Positions 48,766 through 57,276 of a stretch of DNA of 64,000 nt are shown one piece after another. A program made the translations under genes and the position numbers. The DNA comes from Candidatus Dormiibacter spiritus (GTDB taxonomy: Bacteria; Chloroflexota; Dormibacteria; Dormibacterales; Dormibacteraceae): positions 1 to 64,000 of the forward strand of contig QHBT01000037.1 of the NCBI GenBank assembly GCA_003244185.1, read 5' to 3'. The stretch's first letter is position 1. Each line of letters begins with the position of its first letter. The notes beneath the pieces are model-generated. The model did no database searches. It was not told where the DNA came from and worked only from the letters and a program-made list of their open reading frames with translations.

Positions 48766-49621
48766 GGCCGAGGGGAAAGAGCGCCGCCGGGTAGAAGCCG
48801 ACGCCCACGGTGCCCGGGCCCGCGTGAGCGCCCACCACCGGCCCCAGTGGCGAGACGAGAAGCGATTCGCTCCGGCCGGCGAGAGCGTCAGCCACCCGCT
48901 GCGCAGCGTCTTCCGAGCAGGCATGGCCGACGATGGCGCAGCAACGCTCTTCGCCGGCACCGGCCAGCTCGATCAGCCGGCTGAGGGCTCTCTCCCGAGT
49001 TCGAACGCGCTCCAGCGGAGCCACCTCCCCCTCAGCGATGGTGAGCAGCGGTTTGACCTGCAGCACCGAGCCGACGAGGGCACTGGCCCGTCCAATCCGG
49101 CCGCCGCGGCGCAGCTGCTCCAGGGTGCCGACCAGGAAGTAGACGTGGGTCTCACTAGCGATCTCACCGACCTTGGCGGCGATCTCTTTGACGGACCGGC
49201 CGTCGGCGGCCAGCTCGGCCGCGGCCAGCACCACCAGGGCCAGCGGCATGGAGACCAGGCCTGTGTCGACCACCGTGACGCGGTCCGTCATCTGCGCCAG
49301 TTCGGCGCCCTGGACGGCCGCCTGGTAGGTGCCACTCAGCTTGGCCGAGATGTGAAGCGAGAGCACCTGGTCGTGATTAGAAAGAGCCTGACGGTAGGCG
49401 TCAGCAAACATGCCAGGCGAGGGCTGTGAGGTGGTGGCGATGGAGCCTGAGGCAGCTAGCCGCCGGTAGAACTCCTCGGGCTGGATCTCGACACCGTCCA
49501 GGAAGCTTTGGCCGCCCACTGTGACTGTCAACGGGACGACTGTTACCGACAGCTGATCTCTCAGAGTGGGCCGTAGATCGGCAGTCGAGTCTGTCACCAC
49601 CGCCACCCTTGCCTGGGTCAT
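48734..49621 (-). CDS. DegV-family fatty-acid-binding protein
   Basis: 295 residues: VAVVTDSTADLRPTL, VTVVPLTVTVGGQSFLDGVEI, FYRRLAASGSIATTSQPSPGMF, VLSLHISAKLSGTYQAAVQ, VTVVDTGLVSMPLALVVLAAAEL, GGRIGRASALVGSVLQVKPLL, and a C-terminal GPVVGAHAGPGTVGVGFYP. FakB-type proteins bind a fatty acid for phosphorylation by FakA; no fakA is in the window. ATGA overlap with the wHTH gene just upstream. Confidence 0.92.
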   Translation of the reverse strand: MTQARVAVVTDSTADLRPTLRDQLSVTVVPLTVTVGGQSFLDGVEIQPEEFYRRLAASGSIATTSQPSPGMFADAYRQALSNHDQVLSLHISAKLSGTYQAAVQGAELAQMTDRVTVVDTGLVSMPLALVVLAAAELAADGRSVKEIAAKVGEIASETHVYFLVGTLEQLRRGGRIGRASALVGSVLQVKPLLTIAEGEVAPLERVRTRERALSRLIELAGAGEERCCAIVGHACSEDAAQRVADALAGRSESLLVSPLGPVVGAHAGPGTVGVGFYPAALFPLGLRDLRTAAAT

Positions 49622-50325
49622 CGCGCCGCCTCCGGCGTGGACTGGGAAGGCAGAGTGCGGGCCGCCTCGATCAGCGCTGCCAGCGGGGCGTCGGAGCTGC
49701 GCTGGAAGGCCTCCAGCCGACCGGCCAGGGCGGTCACGGCGCCGGTCACCGAGTCAGTCAGTCGGCTCCTACCCAGCTGAATCAGTTCGGCGCCCAGCCC
49801 CATGCCGGCCAGGGTTTGGATCTTGGCCGCCGGCACGGCTGCGCTGTCCAGAACCGCCCGCACAGCCGCCCCGGCGTCCCTGCCAGCCCGGCCCAGGCGC
49901 GCCAACCAGAAGCCCAGCGCGAGGGCGGGATCGCCGCCGGGGAGAGCCTCGGACAGATAGGTGCGCACAGCCACCGCCTCGTCGGCGATGCCGGCGAAGC
50001 GCTCGAACGCCGCCCGCAGGCGGTCGACCAGCTCGCCGGCCGGCTGCGGCAGGGTGGGGCTGAAGAGGATCTTGGAGCGGCCGCCCCGGCGCTGATCGGT
50101 CGGGCGATCACTGCTCGCCAGGGAGTGGGTGCGTCGGGCCAGTCCGGCGTTCTCCAGCTCGCGCAGCAATCCGTACGCGGTCCAGGCGGAGATGCTCATG
50201 GCGCTGCCGACGGCTGAGTAATGAACCGCCCCGGCGTTTTCCGCCGCCAAGCGACGGAGAACAGCCAGCGCCTCACTGCGGCGCGGGGTCAGGCCGAGCT
50301 CAGATCCATTGGCCAAAAGACCCAA
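49618..50325 (-). CDS. Winged-helix transcriptional regulator, unassigned
   Basis: 235 residues. LTPRRSEALAVLRRLAAENAGAVHYSAVGSAMSISAWTAYGLLRELENAGLARRTHSL reads as a winged helix-turn-helix. The rest is helical with a Gly-Leu-rich stretch, maybe for ligand binding. No family named. Overlap of 4 nt with degV suggests it controls that gene or senses fatty acids; this is a guess. Start TTG 50325 is uncertain. Confidence 0.6.
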   Translation of the reverse strand: MGLLANGSELGLTPRRSEALAVLRRLAAENAGAVHYSAVGSAMSISAWTAYGLLRELENAGLARRTHSLASSDRPTDQRRGGRSKILFSPTLPQPAGELVDRLRAAFERFAGIADEAVAVRTYLSEALPGGDPALALGFWLARLGRAGRDAGAAVRAVLDSAAVPAAKIQTLAGMGLGAELIQLGRSRLTDSVTGAVTALAGRLEAFQRSSDAPLAALIEAARTLPSQSTPEAAR

Positions 50326-50438
50326 GAACCATAGCGCAGCTCGACCGCTGCGTCAGGCGGGGGCCTGGCAGCGCATCGGCCTTCCGCACCGAGGCGCAGC
50401 CGCCCTCAACTCGGCTGACGCTCAGCCTGCCTGTCGAC

Positions 50439-50975
50439 TCAGCTGCGCGACGGTCCCCGGCCGTGGGCGCCCGGCTCTTCAGGGAGATCGGGCAGATCCA
50501 GGTTGTTGACGAGATCCCGGAAGACCGCCAGCCGGTCGGGCTCGAGCTCCTCCGCCTCTTCGTCCTCGTCGTCCTTCTGAGGGATGACGCCCGCCTTCTC
50601 CAGGACCTCGGCCGCCACGTAGATCGGGCACTCATAGCGAACAGCCAGTGCGATGGCGTCGCTCGGCCGCGAGTCGACGTCCAGTTTCCGGCCGTCCTGC
50701 AGGAGGAAGAGGCGGGCGTAGAAGACCTGGTCGGCCAGGGAGGTGACCACTATCCGGCTCAGCTGGACGCCCAGCCCTTCGAAGCTTGACTTCATTAGGT
50801 CGTGAGTCAGGGGCCGGTCAGGAGCGACCCCCTGGATCTTCATGGCTATGGCGTTGGCGAGGTCGTTGCCGATCCAGATGGGGAGGTAGCGCTCGCTCTC
50901 GCGCTCGCGCAGGATCACCACGTGCTGCTGCGTCGGCATGTGCACGCGGATGCTGTCGACCGTGACCTCGATCAG
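50439..50975 (-). CDS. Bifunctional nuclease family protein (BFN/DUF151)
   Basis: About 178 residues: IEVTVDSIRVHMPTQQHVVILRERESERYLPIWIGNDLANAIAMKIQGV, RPLTHDLMKSSFEGLG, VSRIVVTSLADQVFYARLFL-like segment, LDVDSRPSDAIALAVRYECPIYVAAEVLEKAGV, and an acidic tail. Family members have reported DNase/RNase activity. Homologues begin M-I-E-V, but here only CTG (50975-50973) occupies that position, with AGGTGCAGG before it and TAGACT farther upstream. No ATG, GTG or TTG is suitably near. So a CTG start is likely. The longer antisense frame over polA is spurious. Confidence 0.8.
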   Translation of the reverse strand: MIEVTVDSIRVHMPTQQHVVILRERESERYLPIWIGNDLANAIAMKIQGVAPDRPLTHDLMKSSFEGLGVQLSRIVVTSLADQVFYARLFLLQDGRKLDVDSRPSDAIALAVRYECPIYVAAEVLEKAGVIPQKDDEDEEAEELEPDRLAVFRDLVNNLDLPDLPEEPGAHGRGPSRS

Positions 50976-51101
50976 ATCGTCCGTTCCTGCACCTCTTGGA
51001 GCAAAGTCTAACCCCCGGGTGCCTCTCTGCCCGGCTCCGCATCTGCCTGAGAATGAGCGGGTGCCAGCCCTCGCCCCCGGCCACCCTGCAGTGGTCGGCT
51101 G

Positions 51102-53792
51102 ATGGCACCTAGGGGCAGGCGCGGCCGCCTGGTTCTGATCGACTGCCACAGCCTGATCTATCGCGCCTTCTTCGCGCTGCCGCCCATGAGCACCTCGGCC
51201 GGCGTCGTGACGAACGCTGTCTATGGCTTCACCTCGATGCTGGCCATCGTGCTGGCCAGCCGGCCCGAATACGCCATCGCCACCTTCGACATGGGCAAAC
51301 CCACTTTCAGGGTCCAGGAGTACGCGGCCTATAAGGAGGGTCGCAAGCCCATGCCGGACGACCTCCGGGTCCAGTTCGATCTGGTCCGCAGGGTGCTCAT
51401 GTCGCTGCACATCCCGATCTACGGCGTGGAGGGCTTTGAAGCAGACGACCTGATCGGCACGCTGGCCCGGCAGGCCGAGGCGGCCGGCTTGGCCGTCACC
51501 ATCGTGAGCGGCGACCTGGACTGCCTGCAGCTGGTCAGCGAGCAGGTGGAGGCGCTGGTGCCGCGGCGCGGCATCACCGACACCACGATGTACGGACCCG
51601 ACCAGGTGCGGCAGCGCTACAACCTCGAGCCGAGCCAGCTCATCGACTACAAGGCGCTGCGGGGCGACACCTCTGACAACATCCCGGGCGTCCCCGGCGT
51701 CGGTGAGAAGACAGCTTCGCAGCTGGTCCAGCAGTTCGGTTCGGTGGAAGCACTGCTGGCAGGACTCGACCAGCTCAAGCCCGGCCGCATCCGTGCCGCC
51801 CTGGAGGCGGCAGGCGAGCAGCTCGCGCTCAACAAGCGGATGGTCACCATCCATCGGGACGCTCCCGTCGAGCTGGAACTGGAGCGGGCGCGCTGGCTGC
51901 GCTTCAACTACGACGAAGCCCGGGCGGTGTTCGACGAGCTGGAGTTCAGGCAGCTTCTAGCCCGTCTGCCGCTTCCGGATCAGTTGCCGGTTCAGCCCAC
52001 CCTCAGCTTCGAGCCGGTGGCGGAGACGGGGGTGATTCTCGCCGGCCCCGACGATCTACAGGAGCTGCGCCGGCGCCTGGCGGCCGCCCCTCAAGTGGCG
52101 GTCTACGGGCTGTGGGACGGTTCCGCCCGCTCCGGTCCCCTGGCCGGTCTGGCCCTCGCCGCTGGCGAGGACGCCTGGTACGTGCCCACCGAGCTGGTCG
52201 GCGACATCAGTGCAGCAGTGGCCGCCAAGCCCCTCGCCGGCCACGATGTGAAGGAGACCGACCTGGTGCTGGAGCGCTTCCGGCTCGCTCGCTACCAGTG
52301 GCGGTCAAGCACGTTTCTCGCCGCCTATCTGCTCGGCGCGGGTTCCCGCGACCCACGCCTCGAGGACCTGGCACGTGAGTTTCTCGGCCGCCAGCTGAAG
52401 AGCCAGGAGGAGTTTCTGGGCACCGGCCGCGGCGCGCGTCCGGCCGCGGCCTGCGAGCCTCGGGAGTGCGCCGACTTCGCGGGACCGCGTGCGCAGGCTG
52501 TCCTTCATCTCGGACCGCAACTGGAGAGCGAGATGCGGAACCTGGGCGTCGACTACCTGTTTCATGAGGTGGAGCTGCCCCTGGCAGCCGTTCTGGCCAG
52601 AATGGAGCGCGCCGGGGTGGCGATCGACGTCCCCTATTTGCGGAGCATGCAGGCGGAGCTGGAGGAGCAGCTGCGGGGGCTGGAGACCCAGGTCGCCCTG
52701 GCGGCCGGTTACAACTTCAACCTGAGCGCCCCCCAGCAGCTGGCCAAGCTTCTCTTCGAAGACTTGAGGCTGCCTGTCGGAAAGCGAACCAAGACCGGCT
52801 ATTCGACTGACGCCGACACGCTGGAGGCACTCCGGGAGAAGCATCCGGTGGTCGACCTGATCTTGGAGCACCGCCAGCTCAGCAAGCTGAAGTCGACGTA
52901 CGTTGACGCACTGCCGGCGCTGGTCGACCCCAAGACGGGGCGCGTCCATACATCGTTCGGCCAGGCCGCGACGGCCACCGGCCGCCTCTCGTCCTCCAAT
53001 CCCAACCTGATGAACATCCCGATCCGGACCGGTCTCGGCCAGCGCATCCGGCGCGCTTTCCAGGCCGGCCCAGAAGGCTGGCAGCTGTTCGCCGCCGACT
53101 ATTCCCAGATCGAGCTCCGGATCGCCGCCCACCTGAGTGAGGACGCCAACCTGCTGGCCGCCTTCAAAGCGGGCCACGACATCCACGCGGCCACCGCGGC
53201 CCGGGTCTTCAAGGTGCCGCTGGCCGAGGTCAGCCCGGACCAGCGACGGCTGGCCAAGGTGGCCAACTTCGGCTCCATTTACGGCCAGGGAGAGTACGGG
53301 CTCTCGCAGCAGATGCGCATTCCAGGGGATGAGGCCCGTGAGTTCCTGAAGGAGTACTGGTCCACCTACACGAACCTGAAAGCCTGGCTCGACCAGATCC
53401 GCCTGAAGGCGAGGGAAGAGGGCTTCGTCGTGAGCGCCACCGGGCGGCGCCGAACCATAGGAGACTTGCGCTCGCCCAACTATCAGCTGCGGCAAGCCGC
53501 CGAGCGCATGGCCATCAACTTCCCCATCCAGTCCCTGGCGGCGGACATCATCAAGGTAGCCATGGTGCGCCTGGATGAGGAGATCGGCGCTCAGGGCCTC
53601 AGCGGTCGGATGCTCCTCCAGGTCCACGATGAGCTCGTCTTCGAGGTGCCTGAAGTCGAGCTGGAGCGCTTCGCTGAGATGGTGCCCAGGGTTATGACGG
53701 AGGCCTACGAGCTCTCCAGCCACCTGGAGGTGGAAGCCAAGCAGGGCCTCAACTGGGCTGACCTGGCGAAGCTGGCCACAGTCGTCGGCTAG
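51102..53792 (+). CDS. polA: DNA polymerase I
   Basis: 896 residues with three parts. Residues 1-290 are a 5-prime exonuclease (LVLIDCHSLIYRAFFALP, DLDCLQLV, the ALRGDTSDNIPGVPGVGEKTA HhH site). Residues about 310-490 are a 3-prime exonuclease fold without the acidic residues needed for proofreading. Residues from about 500 are the polymerase: STDADTLEAL, TGRLSSSNPNLMNIP, LFAADYSQIELRIAAHL (Asp), RRLAKVANFGSIYGQGEYGL (O-helix, Phe kept), LLQVHDELVFEVP (Asp/Glu). Needed for gap filling and Okazaki maturation. It is followed after 14 nt by mutM, so repair genes are co-transcribed. Its upstream neighbour on the other strand is the BFN gene. Confidence 0.97.
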   Translation: MAPRGRRGRLVLIDCHSLIYRAFFALPPMSTSAGVVTNAVYGFTSMLAIVLASRPEYAIATFDMGKPTFRVQEYAAYKEGRKPMPDDLRVQFDLVRRVLMSLHIPIYGVEGFEADDLIGTLARQAEAAGLAVTIVSGDLDCLQLVSEQVEALVPRRGITDTTMYGPDQVRQRYNLEPSQLIDYKALRGDTSDNIPGVPGVGEKTASQLVQQFGSVEALLAGLDQLKPGRIRAALEAAGEQLALNKRMVTIHRDAPVELELERARWLRFNYDEARAVFDELEFRQLLARLPLPDQLPVQPTLSFEPVAETGVILAGPDDLQELRRRLAAAPQVAVYGLWDGSARSGPLAGLALAAGEDAWYVPTELVGDISAAVAAKPLAGHDVKETDLVLERFRLARYQWRSSTFLAAYLLGAGSRDPRLEDLAREFLGRQLKSQEEFLGTGRGARPAAACEPRECADFAGPRAQAVLHLGPQLESEMRNLGVDYLFHEVELPLAAVLARMERAGVAIDVPYLRSMQAELEEQLRGLETQVALAAGYNFNLSAPQQLAKLLFEDLRLPVGKRTKTGYSTDADTLEALREKHPVVDLILEHRQLSKLKSTYVDALPALVDPKTGRVHTSFGQAATATGRLSSSNPNLMNIPIRTGLGQRIRRAFQAGPEGWQLFAADYSQIELRIAAHLSEDANLLAAFKAGHDIHAATAARVFKVPLAEVSPDQRRLAKVANFGSIYGQGEYGLSQQMRIPGDEAREFLKEYWSTYTNLKAWLDQIRLKAREEGFVVSATGRRRTIGDLRSPNYQLRQAAERMAINFPIQSLAADIIKVAMVRLDEEIGAQGLSGRMLLQVHDELVFEVPEVELERFAEMVPRVMTEAYELSSHLEVEAKQGLNWADLAKLATVVG

Positions 53793-53806
53793 GGCCGGGG
53801 GGAGCG

Positions 53807-54631
53807 TTGCCGGAGCTGCCCGAGGTCGAAACCATTGCCGCCGACCTGCGCCCACATCTGGTCGGCCGCACGTTGACCGCCTGCGACCTGCGATTTCCGG
53901 CAGTCGTCAGGTATCCCGAGCCGGAGGCCTTTGCTCGCGGCCTGCCCGGTCAGCGCATCGAGGCCCTCACCCGGCGCGGCAAATACATCCTGCACCACCT
54001 GAGCGGCGGCAGCCTGCTGGTGGTGCATCTGGGCATGACCGGCGAGTGGCGGCTGGCCGCAGCCGCGGACCCTGAGCCCGCTCACCTGCATGCTGTCTTG
54101 GCGCTGGATGACGGCCGGCAGCTCCGCTGGCGCGATGTCCGGCGCTTCGGCCGGCTTCTGCTCGGCATTGAGTCCGAGCTGCTGGCCGCCCGGAAGCTGC
54201 CACAGCTGGGTCCCGAGCCCATTGATCCTAAGTTCACGGCCGCCGACCTGCACCGGCGGCTGCGCCGCCGGCGAGCGCCTATCAAGCTGCTCCTACTTGA
54301 CCAGTCAGTCCTGGCAGGCGTCGGCAACATCTACGCGGATGAGGCCCTGCACCAAGCGGGCATCCGGCCCGACCGCCCCTCCGGTGCGATAGGCCGCCCG
54401 CGTATCGCACGTCTGCGCGCGGCGCTCGATGTCCTCCTGCGGCAGGCGATCGCCAACCGGGGCAGCAGCGTAGACAGCTACCGCGACGCCTGGGGTGAGC
54501 TGGGCGCACAGCAGGAGCAGCTGCGCGTCTACGGCCGTGGCGGCCAGCCCTGCCTCACCTGCGGCCGCGCCCTGACCCTGACGCGCTTGGGCGGTCGCAG
54601 CACAGTTTTCTGCCGCCGGTGCCAGCGTTGA
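53807..54631 (+). CDS. mutM: Formamidopyrimidine-DNA glycosylase (Fpg)
   Basis: 274 residues. PELPEVETIAADL (Pro2, Glu3 catalytic), Lys in RRGKYILHHL, HLGMTGEWRL, VGNIYADEALHQAGIRPDR, and the C-terminal zinc finger CLTCGRAL...FCRRCQ. It removes oxidised purines such as 8-oxoguanine. The start is TTG 53807, since the mature protein begins with Pro; GGGGGAG is 5 nt upstream. Ends the polA-mutM unit. Confidence 0.95.
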   Translation: MPELPEVETIAADLRPHLVGRTLTACDLRFPAVVRYPEPEAFARGLPGQRIEALTRRGKYILHHLSGGSLLVVHLGMTGEWRLAAAADPEPAHLHAVLALDDGRQLRWRDVRRFGRLLLGIESELLAARKLPQLGPEPIDPKFTAADLHRRLRRRRAPIKLLLLDQSVLAGVGNIYADEALHQAGIRPDRPSGAIGRPRIARLRAALDVLLRQAIANRGSSVDSYRDAWGELGAQQEQLRVYGRGGQPCLTCGRALTLTRLGGRSTVFCRRCQR

Positions 54632-54667
54632 AGGCGGCGCGCCCAGACTGGGTACGGTTCTCCTGAC

Positions 54668-55315
54668 GTGTCAGCTTTGAACCGAAGCTTGCTGTTTCTG
54701 GCGATCCTCAGTCTCGCCTTCCTCGCCTACACACAGATCGTCGCCGCAAGCGCGACTTCGATCCTGGACGTCCGGGCGGCTCACTTCTTTGCCGGGCTCT
54801 GGAATCCCGCCGGCGAGCCGGCCGGCCAGGTTCTCGCGGTGCTTGGCGGAGTCGAGTTCACAGTCCTCCTCATACTGGGACTTGCTCTGTACCTGTGGCG
54901 AGCCGGCTTTCGAGCGGAGGTGTGGGTCGCCCTGGCCTATCCCGCTGCGGTGCTGATAGAAGTGCTCTACAAGCGCCTCCTCGACCATCCCGGGCCCTTC
55001 ATCCATCACGCCGACGGGCCGAGTCCGAGCGATATGGCGGCCAGCGGCGCCGGGATCGCCAACAGCTACCCCAGCGGCCACATGGTTCGCACAGTGCTCG
55101 TCTACGGTCTCCTGGCCTTTGTGCTGCACAGACTCCTGCCTGACGGCTGGGGCCGCCGGCTGGCTCTGCCGCTGGCAGCCGTCATGATTGCGCTGATGGC
55201 TCTGGATCGGCTCTACCTGGGCGTGCACTGGCAGTCGGACGTCATCGGAGGCGCGCTCCTGGGAGGCGCAGCTCTCGCCGGCGCGATCGCCTGGCTCGAG
55301 GTGCCTCGTGGCTGA
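54668..55315 (+). CDS. PAP2-superfamily phosphatase, membrane-bound
   Basis: 215 residues with about six helices. The three PAP2 signature regions are KRLLDHPGP (region 1), NSYPSGHMVR (region 2) and DRLYLGVHWQSDVIGG (region 3, Asp in place of the usual Ser-Arg start). It dephosphorylates lipid phosphates such as undecaprenyl or phosphatidic acid; the exact one is unclear. Start GTG 54668. Overlaps cutA by 8 nt. Confidence 0.88.
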   Translation: MSALNRSLLFLAILSLAFLAYTQIVAASATSILDVRAAHFFAGLWNPAGEPAGQVLAVLGGVEFTVLLILGLALYLWRAGFRAEVWVALAYPAAVLIEVLYKRLLDHPGPFIHHADGPSPSDMAASGAGIANSYPSGHMVRTVLVYGLLAFVLHRLLPDGWGRRLALPLAAVMIALMALDRLYLGVHWQSDVIGGALLGGAALAGAIAWLEVPRG

Positions 55316-55637
55316 GGCGGAGGCGGTGCTGTTGATCACCACGCTGGCGGCTCGGGATGAGGCCGAGAGCATAGGCGAGGCCCTGGTGGAGAAACGGTTG
55401 GCCGCTTGCGGCTCGGTCGTCCCCATGGTTCACTCCTTCTTCCGCTGGAAGGGCAGCCTGCACCGCGAGCACGAGGCACTGCTGCTGGTGAAGACCACGA
55501 AAGCCGCTTCGGCGGCGGCCCAGGCGGAGATCCGCTCGCGGCACTCCTACGAAAACCCTGAGATCCTGGAGGTACCGGTCAGCGGCGGTTCGGCCGAGTA
55601 TCTGGACTGGCTCGCCAGCGAGGTCAGCCCGCGCTGA
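55308..55637 (+). CDS. cutA: Divalent-cation tolerance protein CutA
   Basis: 109 residues. LLITTLAARDEAESIGEALVEKRLAACGSVV, HSFFRWKGSLHREHEALLLVKTTKAA, RSRHSYENPEILEVPVSGGSAEYLDWL. A small trimeric protein linked in E. coli to copper tolerance. GTG 55308, within the end of the PAP2 gene. Followed by a tandem repeat and the cobalamin riboswitch. Confidence 0.94.
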   Translation: MAEAEAVLLITTLAARDEAESIGEALVEKRLAACGSVVPMVHSFFRWKGSLHREHEALLLVKTTKAASAAAQAEIRSRHSYENPEILEVPVSGGSAEYLDWLASEVSPR

Positions 55638-55647
55638 GCGACTCTCC

Positions 55648-55688
55648 GGCCGGCTGCGTGCCTGGCCGGCTGCGTGCCTGGCCGGCTG
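55648..55688 (+). repeat. 2.6 copies of a 16-nt tandem repeat just before the riboswitch
   Basis: GGCCGGCTGCGTGCCT occurs at 55648-55663 and 55664-55679 with a partial third copy to 55688. It begins 11 nt after the cutA stop and ends 15 nt before the riboswitch P1 stem. Role unknown. Confidence 0.9.
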
Positions 55689-55702
55689 TAGCATGGGCAA
55701 CG

Positions 55703-55847
55703 CCCTGACGGGCAAGGGAAGCCGGTGCGAATCCGGCGCTGTCGCGCAACTGTCAGCGGGGAGCCCCGCCCAAGACGCCACTGGATGAAGATCTGGGAAG
55801 GCGGGCCGGGGTGGCGATCCGCAAGCCAGGAGACCTGACCGTCGGGG
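55703..55847 (+). ncRNA. Cobalamin (AdoCbl) riboswitch
   Basis: P1 is formed by CCCTGACGG (55703-55711) with CCGTCGGGG (55839-55847), including one wobble. The core elements appear in order: GGGAA, GGTGCGAATCC, GCGCAACTGTCAGC, GCCACTG, GGGAAGG and the B12 box GCCAGGAGACCTGAC. It should sense adenosylcobalamin and shut the downstream operon. The expression platform at 55850-55930 contains the palindrome GGCCGCCGGCGGCC and the AGGAGA ribosome site of the lipoprotein gene, which suggests translational control, as no T-run terminator is seen. Confidence 0.95.
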
Positions 55848-55933
55848 AGGCAACCCGTCCGCGCGAACGGTGGGGAGGCCGCCGGCGGCCGGCGTTCCCC
55901 GCGGCTGGGAGAGCGCCGCCAGGAGATCAAAGC

Positions 55934-56425
55934 ATGCGCAAGCTGCTCACGGCCAGCGCGATACTGGCCCTAATCACCATCGCCTGCGGGCCCGGCTCCG
56001 GTACTGCCTCGCAAACGCCTTCCGGTCAGGCCAGCTGTGTGAACGCGCAGGCCCCGCACCGAGCCTATGTGGTGGTTGAACATCTGTCAGGCAGGGTGGT
56101 CCAGGCGTGTGTCGGTTTCCAAGGCGATTCCATCAACGGCCCCAACCTCATGAAGAACAGCGGCGTTGAGTTCCGGACCAGCACCACTTCTCTTGGTCTG
56201 GGCATCTGCCAGGTCGACAACGAACCTGCCCACTTCGACCAGTGCTTTCCTCCGAACGCGCCGTACTGGGATCTGCTTCTAGATTCAAGGGGTCAACCGG
56301 CTTGGCAGGAGTCGTCCACGGGCCTGGATCATGTCCAGGTCGCCGATGGCGGCGCGATCGGCTGGCAGTACAGGCCCCAGACTGGAAGCCCACCTGCCCT
56401 GCCGCCTCTGCCCAAGCGGACCTAG
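55934..56425 (+). CDS. DUF4430-like lipoprotein, candidate surface cobalamin-binding protein
   Basis: 163 residues. The lipoprotein signal ends LITIAC (Cys18). A Gly/Ser/Thr linker precedes a domain with YVVVEHLSGRVVQACVGFQGDSINGPNLMKNSGVEF, an unusual Cys-rich middle (ICQVDNEPAHFDQCF) and the end DGGAIGWQY, which fits DUF4430, a fold related to the beta domain of transcobalamin. AGGAGA lies 7 nt before ATG 55934. First gene of a B12-riboswitch operon encoding a complete ECF transporter, so I infer that it catches cobalamin or a corrinoid outside the cell. The alternative is a cell-surface protein of unrelated function. Confidence 0.75.
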   Translation: MRKLLTASAILALITIACGPGSGTASQTPSGQASCVNAQAPHRAYVVVEHLSGRVVQACVGFQGDSINGPNLMKNSGVEFRTSTTSLGLGICQVDNEPAHFDQCFPPNAPYWDLLLDSRGQPAWQESSTGLDHVQVADGGAIGWQYRPQTGSPPALPPLPKRT

Positions 56426-56427
56426 CA

Positions 56428-57276
56428 ATGGCTGGCCGGCTGCACCCGCGAGCTGTCGCCGCCTGGGCGCTGACCTGCGTGGTACTGGCCCTGGCGACTA
56501 GCAACCCGCTCTACCGGGTGTTGGCGGCTGTCATCAGCCTGACAGTTCTGATCCGCTTGGCCGGCTGGCGGCGGGTGCGCCGGCTGCTCCTGGCGGCCGG
56601 CATCCTGGCTGGCACCACCGCCCTGCTGAACGTCGTGGTCGCCCACGTCGGTGAAACAGTGCTCTGGACGCTGCCCGGCTGGCTGCCTGGCCTGGGCGGT
56701 CCCTGGACCCTGGAGGCGCTCGCCTACGGGCTCTTCAGTGGTGTGGGCCTCATGGCCTGCCTCTTCGGCGCCGCCTCGCTCACGCTGCTGCTGGAACCTG
56801 ACGAGCTGATCGATGCCCTGCCCGGCTGGCTGGACAGGACGGGGGGGACCCTGGCGATGACGCTGGGACTGGCCGGCGCCCTGCGCTCCACAGTGGGCCA
56901 GGTGGTGGAGGGGCAGAGGCTGCGTGGCTGGCGCCTGCGCGGGCCCCGCTCCTGGGCCGAGATCACGGTGCCGGTGGTGCTGACGGCGGTCGAGGGCTCG
57001 ATCCAGCTCGCCGAGGCCATGGAGGCACGGGGTTACGGCGCCGGCCCGCGCAGCCGCTGGCAGCGGCCGGGCCTGAGCTCACCTGACCGTGTGCTTGTGG
57101 TCGGCTCAGCGGCTGCGCTCGTTCTGTTCATCGCTGCCCGGCTGGGCGGCCGGACGGCTGAGTGGTACCCCTATCCTTCCTTGAGCCTGCCGGCGCTGGA
57201 GCCGCTGCCGCTCGCTGCCTTCCTGCTCCTGGCGCTTCCTCTGTTCCTATGGCCCGGGCGACCCTCCGCAGCCTGA
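56428..57276 (+). CDS. ecfT: ECF transporter transmembrane component EcfT
   Basis: 282 residues with about six hydrophobic helices. The typical coupling helices are represented by GQRLRGWRLRGPRSW and AMEARGYGAGPRSRW, the Ala-Arg-Gly-like motifs that contact the ATPases. EcfT links the energy module to the S component. ATG 56428 starts 2 nt after the lipoprotein stop, and the end overlaps the ATPase gene by 28 nt. Confidence 0.9.
   Translation: MAGRLHPRAVAAWALTCVVLALATSNPLYRVLAAVISLTVLIRLAGWRRVRRLLLAAGILAGTTALLNVVVAHVGETVLWTLPGWLPGLGGPWTLEALAYGLFSGVGLMACLFGAASLTLLLEPDELIDALPGWLDRTGGTLAMTLGLAGALRSTVGQVVEGQRLRGWRLRGPRSWAEITVPVVLTAVEGSIQLAEAMEARGYGAGPRSRWQRPGLSSPDRVLVVGSAAALVLFIAARLGGRTAEWYPYPSLSLPALEPLPLAAFLLLALPLFLWPGRPSAA

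Noticed and set aside
50976-51854. N-terminal extension of the bifunctional nuclease gene
   Set aside because: Antisense to polA; composition is not protein-like and homologues begin at I-E-V-T-V.
52305-53855. 516-codon open frame on the minus strand
   Set aside because: It lies antisense to polA, has no family-like motifs, and results from the high GC content.
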